Positions 6,643-13,399 of a DNA stretch of 18,653 nt are shown here, in pieces (the first letter of the stretch is position 1; the number at the start of each line of letters is the position of its first letter). The notes beneath the pieces were generated by a model, which was not told where the DNA came from, did no database searches, and was given only the letters and a program-made list of their open reading frames with translations. This DNA is from Acholeplasmataceae bacterium (lineage in GTDB: Bacteria > Bacillota_I > Bacilli_A > Acholeplasmatales > Acholeplasmataceae), in contig JALQTF010000080.1 in the NCBI GenBank assembly GCA_023264085.1, positions 1-18,653 on the forward strand, in the 5' to 3' direction. Position numbers and translations under genes: made by a program.

Positions 6643-7292
6643 AACTTGCAATTTATGATTTTGATGGTACGTATGTCAATGTACAAACTGTGCCACATTT
6701 ATTCAAATTATTTAAAGAAAAAAAATACAACCAAAAAGCCTATAAGAAACATTGGGGTACGATTACACGTTGGTATATTTTACATAAATTAAAATTAAGA
6801 TGGGATAAAGAGACGTTTCGTAAAAATGCAATGGCAAAAACCATTGACCTGTTACATGTTTTAGATGATCAGACGTTAAATACATTTATGCAGTCATTTT
6901 ATGATAGTCTTCAAAGTGCCATTCAACCTGATTTGAAAAACCAACTAAAAAAAGATAAAGACGCAGGGTATCATTGTATCTTATTATCGGGAAGTTTTGA
7001 TATCATGTTAAAGCCGTTTTTAAAAGAAGGCTTTGATGAAGTTATTGGGACTAAATCGAAACAACATCAAAAAAGGCTTACATCTAAAGAGGTTGACATC
7101 ATCATTAATGAGAAAAAAGTAGAAGCGATTCAACAGCGGTTTTCTGATGAGACACTGACACACATCAAAGCCTATGCAGATTCATATTATGATTTATCTG
7201 TATTAGATTTTGCTGATGAAGCCCTTTGTTATCATCCAGATCAAGCATTAGAAAAAGCGTGTATACAAAAAGGATACCAAATAATTAAATAA
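6639..7292 (+). CDS. HAD-superfamily phosphatase (SerB-like, subfamily IB)
   Basis: Cytosolic haloacid-dehalogenase-type phosphohydrolase of 217 residues. Motif I is DFDGT, with the nucleophile Asp7 and general acid Asp9. A helical cap follows (about 15-95). Motif II is LLSGSF (115-120) with Ser117 or Ser119. A motif III Lys is probably at 159-160. Motif IV is ADSYYDLSVLD (180-190) with Asp181 and Asp185. The order and spacing fit the HAD-IB group of phosphoserine phosphatase-like enzymes, but the substrate cannot be read from sequence. The ATG lies in the ATGA overlap with the transporter stop, so translation is coupled. Its stop codon is inside the 5' arm of its own terminator. Confidence 0.88.
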   Translation: MKLAIYDFDGTYVNVQTVPHLFKLFKEKKYNQKAYKKHWGTITRWYILHKLKLRWDKETFRKNAMAKTIDLLHVLDDQTLNTFMQSFYDSLQSAIQPDLKNQLKKDKDAGYHCILLSGSFDIMLKPFLKEGFDEVIGTKSKQHQKRLTSKEVDIIINEKKVEAIQQRFSDETLTHIKAYADSYYDLSVLDFADEALCYHPDQALEKACIQKGYQIIK

Positions 7293-7312
7293 GGGAAACC
7301 TTATTTTTTTTA
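7287..7312 (+). terminator. Terminator after the HAD gene, GAAA tetraloop
   Basis: AAATAAGG (7287-7294) pairs with CCTTATTT (7299-7306) around a GAAA loop, followed by more T residues. The TAA stop (7290-7292) is part of the 5' arm. Confidence 0.9.
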
Positions 7313-7320
7313 TCTTTTCT

Positions 7321-7329
7321 TGATACAAT
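7321..7329 (+). promoter_or_regulatory. Extended -10 promoter of the DUF2779 gene
   Basis: TGATACAAT. The predicted start near 7336 coincides with the Shine-Dalgarno AAGAGGT (7336-7341), leaving a leader of about 11 bases. Confidence 0.65.
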
Positions 7330-7346
7330 AATTTTAAGAGGTAACT

Positions 7347-9212
7347 ATGAATATTTCTAAAACTACATTTAAAGCACTTAATCGATGTGATCGATATGCT
7401 GGACTCGCAGAGGTTGCAAAAGAAAAAAATGATGCAGTCGTGGCGTTTACAAAAGATGCAACACTTGAAGATTTAATGTCTTTTGAACAGGAACAAAAGC
7501 TTGAAGACTTACTGACAGATATGCATGATAACGAAAGAGAAGATGTGTTTGAAAGGTTTCATAAAAAAGACATCCCTTTAATGATGGAAGATTTTAAAAC
7601 GATTGAATTACTTGCTGCAAAAAAGATCAAACATATGTTTGGTGGAGAGATTGTTTTTTCTGAAAATACATTTAAACAAAAACGCTTTGAATATGAAATC
7701 GACAATGATCGATTATTTAGTTTTTTAGATATTTATCAAGAAGATGAAAAAAATATCAGAGTGATAGAAGTGAAAGCGACCACATCTAAAAAGTTTGAGG
7801 ATGCGACGTTTTATTTTAAACGTGGCAAAGATAAACATCATATGTTTGAAAAAGTGATCGATACATATTATCCGTATCATCTTTTACATGAAGAAGTATC
7901 TAAAAATTATCAAGAAAAATACATGAAAATGCAAGATAAAGATCATGCCATTGGTGAATATTTGTATGATATTGCTTATCAAAGATATATCATTGATAAA
8001 GTCATAAAAACTTCTAAAAAAGTATCCTATTTTTTAGCAATACTCAACCATCAATATGTTTTTGATGGCGTTTATGATGAAAATCATAAGCCGGTGTATT
8101 CAGATGATATCATCACACTTGTGGATGTTAGTGCCATTACAGAACAAATGATGCCAAAATTAACTCAAGATATCTATCATGTATTACAACGAGTCAATGT
8201 GATGCATGTTGAACCTGTACCACTTGGAAAACACTGTTTTTATAAAAAAGATAAAGAATGTCCTTTTGTACCTATTTGTTTCAAGCATGTCCCAAAAGAA
8301 GATCATATTTTAACGTATTTAGATAGACATTACGGATATGTTTATGAGAAAAAAGGTGAGACGATTGATATTTGGGATATATTAAATGACGGACACACAC
8401 ATGCATTAGAATTAGAAGATGCATTATTAGATCCAAATCAATATCAATCACCCAATCGTATTATAAAAAATAATATACAAAAAGAAACAGTGGCGCATTT
8501 TAAAACTTTTCAAAACGATCAACCATATGTGAATCAGAAGATGATTCAAAAAATATTAAACACATTTAATTATCCAATATATCATTTAGACTTTGAGTCT
8601 TTTCCAGCACCACTACCAAGATTTCAAGGTGAAACACCTTATATGCAATCACTCTTTCAATTTTCTATACATGTTGAGAGAAAGCCAGGAGTGTGTGATA
8701 TGGATAAAGATCATGTTGGATTTTTAGCACAGTCTCATCAAGATCAAAGAAAAGCACTCGTAGAGGCAATGCTAAACGTCATCAAAGAAGATGACGGTAC
8801 CATAATTGTTTGGAATGATTCATTTGAAAAGACACGCATTAAAGAGTTGGCGCGATTATTTCCAGAATATGAAGAAAGACTTTTAGATATTCATGATCGC
8901 ATTTATGATTTAATGAAAGTCTTTAAAGGTGATAAAGAGATTCAAGGAGAATCCATGATGAATTATTATCATAGACAAATGCAAGGGTCTTTTTCAATCA
9001 AAAAAGTGCTTCCTCTTTTTAGTCATCTCAGTCACCAAGCACTCGATGTCAAACATGGTGGAGAAGCGATGGAAGTGTATGCACATTTCCCTGATTATGA
9101 CAGTGATACATTCAATCAAAAGTACCAAGCACTCATCGAATATTGTAAACTCGATACGTATGCTATGGTAGAAATTTTAAAAGGATTACGAGAAATTAGC
9201 CAAAAACAATAA
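7347..9212 (+). CDS. RecB/Cas4-like nuclease fused to a DEDDy exonuclease-like DUF2779 domain
   Basis: A 621-residue soluble protein. The N-terminal half looks like a PD-(D/E)XK nuclease of the RecB/Cas4 type: SKTTFKALNRCDRYA at the start (Cys14), Asp128 in SFLDIYQ, then IEVK (Glu141, Lys143). Three cysteines, Cys297, Cys305 and Cys311, with Cys14 could hold an iron-sulfur cluster as in Cas4 and AddB. The C-terminal part matches DUF2779 and reads as an RNase H-fold exonuclease: YHLDFES (Asp415, Glu417), VWNDSFEKTR (Asp491) and YCKLD (Tyr599, Asp603), i.e. the DEDDy order with its Tyr-X3-Asp motif. It resembles TM0106-type RecB-like proteins in architecture. Substrate and biological role are unknown; DNA or RNA end processing is inference. 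No cas gene is nearby. It has its own promoter. Confidence 0.85.
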   Translation: MNISKTTFKALNRCDRYAGLAEVAKEKNDAVVAFTKDATLEDLMSFEQEQKLEDLLTDMHDNEREDVFERFHKKDIPLMMEDFKTIELLAAKKIKHMFGGEIVFSENTFKQKRFEYEIDNDRLFSFLDIYQEDEKNIRVIEVKATTSKKFEDATFYFKRGKDKHHMFEKVIDTYYPYHLLHEEVSKNYQEKYMKMQDKDHAIGEYLYDIAYQRYIIDKVIKTSKKVSYFLAILNHQYVFDGVYDENHKPVYSDDIITLVDVSAITEQMMPKLTQDIYHVLQRVNVMHVEPVPLGKHCFYKKDKECPFVPICFKHVPKEDHILTYLDRHYGYVYEKKGETIDIWDILNDGHTHALELEDALLDPNQYQSPNRIIKNNIQKETVAHFKTFQNDQPYVNQKMIQKILNTFNYPIYHLDFESFPAPLPRFQGETPYMQSLFQFSIHVERKPGVCDMDKDHVGFLAQSHQDQRKALVEAMLNVIKEDDGTIIVWNDSFEKTRIKELARLFPEYEERLLDIHDRIYDLMKVFKGDKEIQGESMMNYYHRQMQGSFSIKKVLPLFSHLSHQALDVKHGGEAMEVYAHFPDYDSDTFNQKYQALIEYCKLDTYAMVEILKGLREISQKQ

Positions 9213-9215
9213 CTA

Positions 9216-9224
9216 TGGTATAAT
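9216..9224 (+). promoter_or_regulatory. Extended -10 promoter of the DEAD-box helicase gene
   Basis: TGGTATAAT just after the stop of the nuclease gene, with no terminator between them. The predicted start near 9231 gives a leader of about 79 bases (to 9309), by far the longest ahead of a plus-strand gene here. The leader contains a possible GTTG/CAAC long-range pairing (9231-9234 with 9292-9295) but no terminator and no confident fold. Confidence 0.65.
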
Positions 9225-9309
9225 AGCTAAGTTGTTTACAAAATTTAAGAATCGTGCGTTTAAAAATAACATAGATATGCAGGGTTTTTAGCAACATATA
9301 AGGAGATTT

Positions 9310-10515
9310 ATGTTATTTTCATCTTTACCACTGATTCAACCTATTTTAAAAGCTGTTGATAAAAAAGGATATACCACGCCTTCGCCAATACAAGAAGCAG
9401 CCATCCCTGTGATTGTTGATGGAAAAAATGTATTAGGTCGTGCAGAAACAGGTACAGGAAAAACAGCTGCATTTTCATTGCCGATTATTCAGTCACTTTC
9501 TAAACTAGGTAATAAAAGACATCCAAGTGCACTCGTATTAGCCCCAACAAGAGAACTTGTTGAGCAAATTAAAGACTCTTTCGTGAGCTATGGGTCTTTT
9601 ACGCAATTAAAAGTACTTGCAGTATATGGTGGCGTCTCAGATAGACCTCAAAAGCAAAAACTTGCAAAAGGGATTGACATATTAGTCGCAACACCTGGTA
9701 GATTACTCGATTTAATTAACCAAAAAGCAGTAATGTTAAAATTTATAAGTCATTTTGTTATCGATGAAGCAGACCGTATGTTTGATATGGGATTTATCGT
9801 GGATGTGACGAAAATCATGAACATGCTTCCCAAAAACAAACAGACTTTGATGTTTTCAGCAACACTCGATCGAGAAGTGATGGCACTTGCTGATGAACAT
9901 ATAGGAACATACGACGTTGTGGATGTTGCGAATGAAAAAGTAGATTTAGAACATATTACGCAACAACTTTTTTATGTCTCTAAACGTAAAAAAATTGACT
10001 TATTAAAATTACATATTAAAGAGGGTCCCGCTGTACAAACACTGATTTTTACAAGAACAAAAAGAGGCGCAGATCAATTATCTAAATTACTTTCAGAGAT
10101 GCATTTAAAAGTCGCAGTGATTCATGGTGATAAATCTCAACATCAAAGACTAAGAGCACTTCAAGGATTTAAATCTCATAAATATGAATTTCTAATTGCA
10201 ACAGATGTTGCAGCAAGAGGTTTGGATATTCCGGCACTCCCCCGAATCATCAATTATGATGTTCCAGAACAAGCAGATGCTTACATTCATCGAATGGGTC
10301 GTACAGGTCGTGCAGGATTATCTGGTGATGTCTATACGTATTGCTCAAAAGAAGAAAGGTTACTATTAAAACCGATCTTTAAAGAATTAGAATCACCACT
10401 TAGTTCAACAACACATCCATTTGAAGAAATCGTCGAAGCAAAAAAGATTCAAGCAAGACCTTTTGCCAAAAAAACAGGTAGACATCGATATCGTTTATCT
10501 GGTAGAAAAAGATAA
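9310..10515 (+). CDS. DEAD-box ATP-dependent RNA helicase
   Basis: Cytosolic RNA helicase of 401 residues, RhlE/CshA-like, expected to unwind short RNA duplexes in ribosome assembly, RNA decay or cold adaptation. All core motifs are visible: Q motif PSPIQ (24-28), motif I AETGTGKT (45-52), Ia APTREL (78-83), TPGR (128-131), DEAD (152-155), SAT (183-185), ATDVAARGLDIP (297-308) and HRMGRTGRAG (327-336). The C-terminal tail after about residue 360 is short and basic (KKTGRHRYRLSGRKR), with no separate RNA-binding domain, which favours an RhlE-like minimal helicase. AAGGAG precedes the ATG at 9310. An unusually long leader suggests post-transcriptional control, as is known for cold-inducible helicases elsewhere, but no riboswitch is recognisable. 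Confidence 0.96.
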   Translation: MLFSSLPLIQPILKAVDKKGYTTPSPIQEAAIPVIVDGKNVLGRAETGTGKTAAFSLPIIQSLSKLGNKRHPSALVLAPTRELVEQIKDSFVSYGSFTQLKVLAVYGGVSDRPQKQKLAKGIDILVATPGRLLDLINQKAVMLKFISHFVIDEADRMFDMGFIVDVTKIMNMLPKNKQTLMFSATLDREVMALADEHIGTYDVVDVANEKVDLEHITQQLFYVSKRKKIDLLKLHIKEGPAVQTLIFTRTKRGADQLSKLLSEMHLKVAVIHGDKSQHQRLRALQGFKSHKYEFLIATDVAARGLDIPALPRIINYDVPEQADAYIHRMGRTGRAGLSGDVYTYCSKEERLLLKPIFKELESPLSSTTHPFEEIVEAKKIQARPFAKKTGRHRYRLSGRKR

Positions 10516-10516
10516 C

Positions 10517-10542
10517 AAGAGACATGTTTCATGTCTTTTTTT
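10517..10542 (+). terminator. Terminator after the helicase gene
   Basis: GACATG (10521-10526) pairs with CATGTC (10530-10535) around TTT, with flanking AAGA and a T-run. The stem starts a few bases after the helicase stop, and the T-run merges into the next promoter. Confidence 0.88.
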
Positions 10543-10543
10543 A

Positions 10544-10552
10544 TGCTAAAAT
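10544..10552 (+). promoter_or_regulatory. Extended -10 promoter of the hydrolase gene
   Basis: TGCTAAAAT, preceded by TTTTTTTA from the terminator tail. The predicted start near 10559 is at the Shine-Dalgarno AAAGAGGA, so the leader is about 11 bases. Confidence 0.68.
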
Positions 10553-10569
10553 GAATCAAAGAGGACATT

Positions 10570-11280
10570 GTGAAGAAAAGATATAAAGTTATCATAAGTT
10601 TTATCCTTATCCTAAGCTTATTATTGATTTCTGTATTTGTTTATATCAACATCAATACATACGAGGCACATGCTTTTGATGACACATTGTATCCTTATCA
10701 AGAAAACCAGAACTACCTATTTTTTGAACATGAAAATCCTGAAGCAGTGATCGTGATTTATCAAGGTGGTCTCGTTTCAACAGAAGCATACATCCCATTT
10801 TCTTCAAAATTAAGGGATAAAGGGTATCATGTGTATTTGATGAAAATGCCATTAAATCTTGCAATTTTAAACACATCAAAGATTGATGAGGTGATTCAAA
10901 AACACGCGTCATTGCCATATTATGGTGTGGGTCATTCTCTTGGTGGTGCAGCATTATCTTTTTGGATTGAAGATCATCCTGATGCACTCGAGGGTATGAT
11001 TTATCTCGCATCATATTCCAGTGTTAATTTAACACATGCTTCATCTCGTATTCTTTCTATCTATGGAACTAGAGATGGTGTATTAAGCGATCAAGAATTT
11101 TTTACAGCATCGAAGTATTATAACGATACATTTCAACTTGAAATGATAATAGGTGGTAATCATGCAAACTATTTTAATTATGGTCCACAAGAAGGAGATT
11201 TAACTGCATGCATTTCAATGGAAACACAACAATTAATGACAATCGAAATGATTGTTGAGTTTATTAAAATGGATTCATAA
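10570..11280 (+). CDS. Membrane-anchored alpha/beta hydrolase
   Basis: A 236-residue alpha/beta-hydrolase-fold enzyme with a basic N-terminus (MKKRYK) and one hydrophobic helix at about residues 7-27, so the catalytic domain is probably outside the cell, tethered to the membrane, or the protein is secreted. The triad is visible as Ser123 in the nucleophile elbow GHSLGG, Asp169 in YGTRDG and His198 in GGNHAN. It looks most like small esterase/lipase-type (Abhydrolase_5) proteins. The GTG at 10570 is the start: AAAGAGGA lies five bases upstream and it opens the signal/anchor segment. It is followed at 37 bases by a glycerophosphodiester phosphodiesterase with the same anchor design, so a joint role in lipid breakdown is plausible but unproven. 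Confidence 0.87.
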   Translation: MKKRYKVIISFILILSLLLISVFVYININTYEAHAFDDTLYPYQENQNYLFFEHENPEAVIVIYQGGLVSTEAYIPFSSKLRDKGYHVYLMKMPLNLAILNTSKIDEVIQKHASLPYYGVGHSLGGAALSFWIEDHPDALEGMIYLASYSSVNLTHASSRILSIYGTRDGVLSDQEFFTASKYYNDTFQLEMIIGGNHANYFNYGPQEGDLTACISMETQQLMTIEMIVEFIKMDS

Positions 11281-11291
11281 AGGCAGTTTTT

Positions 11292-11300
11292 TGATAAAAT
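11292..11300 (+). promoter_or_regulatory. Extended -10 promoter of the glycerophosphodiesterase gene
   Basis: TGATAAAAT, with predicted start near 11307 at the Shine-Dalgarno AAGAGGAA (11307-11314). No convincing hairpin terminator separates it from the upstream hydrolase gene, so read-through may also serve this gene. Confidence 0.6.
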
Positions 11301-11317
11301 AACATTAAGAGGAAACA

Positions 11318-12277
11318 ATGAAAAAAATTAAAAGAAGATATATCATCTTATCTATAATAGGACTCATCATAACATTTTTAGCAATCGGTCCAAAACCTCA
11401 ATTTGATAGAGAAAATCCTTTTTTGGCAATCAATGATAAAACATTGGTCATGGCACACGCAGGTGGTAAAGGCGTATATCCGGATAATACTATGAAAGCC
11501 TATCAATATGCATTTGATTTAGGTGTAGATGTCCTTGAGATGGATGTACAAATGACGCAAGATGGTATCCTTGTTTTATCACACGGAGAAAATGTCACAG
11601 GAAATACGAGAGAGCACTCCAACTGTGATACATTTATTTGGAAAGAAACGTATACTTATTTATACAACAACTGTAATTTTGCTTATACATATCAAGAATC
11701 AGATGGCAGTTATTTATATAGAGACTTCACTCAAGAAGAAGTTCACTTAGAAAAACTATATTTACCAACACTTGAAGAAGTTTTTCAAACATTTGGAAAA
11801 CAAACATTATATAATATCGAAATAAAAGCAGATGGTGATGCACCTAGAAATGAAGTTGCGGATGCTCTCTATGATTTGATGCAAACATACGATGTCATCA
11901 ATCATGTATTAGTCGCAACCGCATTTGATGATATTAGTGAACATATCTTAAATACATATCCTGATGTGTATCTATCCACCTCTTTAGGTTCTGCAAGAAC
12001 ATGGATTGTGGGAATGTATACGATGACATCGATTACACTTGGAAGACCCCCATATGCAGCGATTCAAGTACCTACAAGTTATGGCTTTCCTGTCATTGAT
12101 ACCCTTCAGTTAGATACAAGATATTTAATACGAACCGCACAATCTCATAATATTGCGATGCATTATTGGACTGTAAATGATGCAGAAACGATGCGTACAT
12201 TAATTGCAAGAGGTGCAGACGGTATTATTACAGATTATCCAGAATTACTCATGTCAATCTTAGAAGAAGAGGCATAG
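11318..12277 (+). CDS. Glycerophosphodiester phosphodiesterase, membrane-anchored
   Basis: Hydrolyses glycerophosphodiesters, from deacylated phospholipids, to glycerol-3-phosphate and an alcohol. The 319 residues begin with a basic stretch and one hydrophobic helix (about 7-24), placing the TIM-barrel domain probably outside the membrane. Family residues are His47 in MAHAGG, Glu74 and Asp76 in LEMDVQMTQDG and His89 in LSHGE; the C-terminal HYWTVND and GADGIITDYPELL blocks are typical. The usual Arg after the first catalytic His is Ala48, and the usual PENT motif is PDNT (55-58), so it belongs to a divergent subgroup. The stop codon lies in the loop of its terminator. The upstream hydrolase could supply deacylated substrate; that link is inferred. 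Confidence 0.93.
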   Translation: MKKIKRRYIILSIIGLIITFLAIGPKPQFDRENPFLAINDKTLVMAHAGGKGVYPDNTMKAYQYAFDLGVDVLEMDVQMTQDGILVLSHGENVTGNTREHSNCDTFIWKETYTYLYNNCNFAYTYQESDGSYLYRDFTQEEVHLEKLYLPTLEEVFQTFGKQTLYNIEIKADGDAPRNEVADALYDLMQTYDVINHVLVATAFDDISEHILNTYPDVYLSTSLGSARTWIVGMYTMTSITLGRPPYAAIQVPTSYGFPVIDTLQLDTRYLIRTAQSHNIAMHYWTVNDAETMRTLIARGADGIITDYPELLMSILEEEA

Positions 12278-12290
12278 TGTCCTCTTTTTT
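12264..12290 (+). terminator. Terminator with the glycerophosphodiesterase stop codon in its loop
   Basis: AAGAGG (12267-12272) pairs with CCTCTT (12281-12286) around CATAGTGT, which contains the TAG stop (12275-12277). A T-run follows, and the promoter of the next gene begins three bases later. Confidence 0.82.
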
Positions 12291-12292
12291 TA

Positions 12293-12301
12293 TGCTATAA
12301 T
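12293..12301 (+). promoter_or_regulatory. Extended -10 promoter of the chromate transporter operon
   Basis: TGCTATAAT, the best match to the local consensus. The predicted start near 12308 falls in the Shine-Dalgarno region GTGGAGAT, so the leader is about 10 bases. The expected -35 position lies in the terminator loop. Confidence 0.72.
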
Positions 12302-12317
12302 ATCATGTGGAGATCAT

Positions 12318-12869
12318 ATGACTTTTACACAACTATTTTTACAATTTTTTAAATTTGGTATGTTCACTTTTGGTGGCGGCTATGCCATGATTCCTATGAT
12401 GAGTCGTGTTTTTGTTGATGAGAAAAAGCTCATTGATGAAGATACAATGACAGATTATATTGCAATTTCTCAAATTGCACCAGGTATGATTGCTATTAAT
12501 ATGGCCAATGTGATCGGTAGACATTTAAACGGAAAAAGAGGAAGTTTTATCGCCGTGAGTGGTGTCGCCTTACCGTCTTTAATCATTATTTCAATTATTG
12601 CAGCTTTTATTCCAAACATTATGACAATACCATTGGTAAATGACGCGATACAAGGCATTGTGATTGCGGTGATTTTATTGTTGTCCCTAACTGTCTTTAA
12701 ACTATTAAAATACTTAAGTCAATTTTGGTATTTAATCATGTATGCTATTTTTATATCAGTTACAGTTTTCTTCTTTCACATACCGATCGTGCTCGTTATT
12801 TTATCTGCCATTATATTAGGGAGTTTGCATGCATTCATATTATCTAAAAAGGACATCCAACATGATTGA
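12318..12869 (+). CDS. Chromate-type (CHR family) transporter, first half-size subunit
   Basis: Short-chain CHR protein of 183 residues with one CHR domain. Landmarks are FKFGMFTFGGGYAMIPMM near residues 11-28 and the ISQIAPGMIAINMANVIG segment, followed by several hydrophobic helices. In other bacteria such half-size proteins work in pairs of opposite membrane topology and export chromate or a related oxyanion; the natural substrate here is unknown. The ATG at 12318 has GTGGAG upstream. It ends with TGA inside the start of the second subunit (8-base overlap), the usual arrangement for a co-translated pair. It heads an operon that also contains a CBS/HEPN gene and Sua5. Confidence 0.93.
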   Translation: MTFTQLFLQFFKFGMFTFGGGYAMIPMMSRVFVDEKKLIDEDTMTDYIAISQIAPGMIAINMANVIGRHLNGKRGSFIAVSGVALPSLIIISIIAAFIPNIMTIPLVNDAIQGIVIAVILLLSLTVFKLLKYLSQFWYLIMYAIFISVTVFFFHIPIVLVILSAIILGSLHAFILSKKDIQHD

Positions 12870-13386
12870 GTTATTATTCATATTTTTGTATGTTGGATTA
12901 TTAACTGTTGGTGGTGGCATTGTTGCAATTCCAATCATTCAACAACAAGTCGTTTCTAGAGGACTTATTTCACTTACAGATTTTATTGTGATGATTGGCG
13001 TTGCAGAATCGACACCTGGTCCTATTGGAATCAATGTCTCGACATTTGTTGGGTACGACCAATATGGTATTATTGGTGCACTCATTACAACAACAGCCTT
13101 TATTACCCCATCTTTTTTGATTTTATTACTCAGTATTAACTGGATAAAAAAATATCGAAATCATCCTTATGTTAATCAATGGTTTAAATACTTGAAAGCG
13201 GTCGTTGCAGGACTCATTATGTATGCAACATTTACACTCATTGACATTGGATTTTTTCAGACTTCATCTTTAGATGTGCGATCTTTTATTATTTTAGGTA
13301 TGCTTATTATTGCATCCTTTAAGTTATATAAAAAGCCTTGGGCAATTGTGCTTATCGGTGGTATTTTGGGGATCCTTATTTATTAA
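12862..13386 (+). CDS. Chromate-type (CHR family) transporter, second half-size subunit
   Basis: Partner of the preceding half-size CHR protein, 174 residues. It carries the CHR landmarks LTVGGGIVAIPIIQQQVV and ESTPGPIGINVSTFVGY, which correspond to the GGG-IP and PGP-GIN motifs of the first subunit, and then several hydrophobic helices. I chose the ATG at 12862 rather than one 33 bases upstream: it opens directly at MIELLFIFLYVG, the usual family start, has AAAGGA eight bases upstream, and gives the compact ATGATTGA overlap with the first gene. The sequence is clearly diverged from the first subunit, so the two are not a recent duplication. The next gene follows after 13 bases. Confidence 0.92.
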   Translation: MIELLFIFLYVGLLTVGGGIVAIPIIQQQVVSRGLISLTDFIVMIGVAESTPGPIGINVSTFVGYDQYGIIGALITTTAFITPSFLILLLSINWIKKYRNHPYVNQWFKYLKAVVAGLIMYATFTLIDIGFFQTSSLDVRSFIILGMLIIASFKLYKKPWAIVLIGGILGILIY

Positions 13387-13399
13387 AAAGGAGATTTAA

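Noticed and set aside
7347..9212. Cas4 of a CRISPR system
   Set aside because: Only the nuclease fold and cysteines resemble Cas4. There is no repeat array and no cas1 or cas2, and the protein is a large fusion with DUF2779.
10652..11014. 120-codon open frame on the minus strand inside the hydrolase gene
   Set aside because: Shadow of a hydrolase gene with an intact catalytic triad; the translation shows no domain-like pattern and no ribosome site.
12829..12861. Upstream ATG of the second chromate-type subunit
   Set aside because: It would add 11 residues not typical for the family; ATG 12862 has a better ribosome site and the compact overlap.
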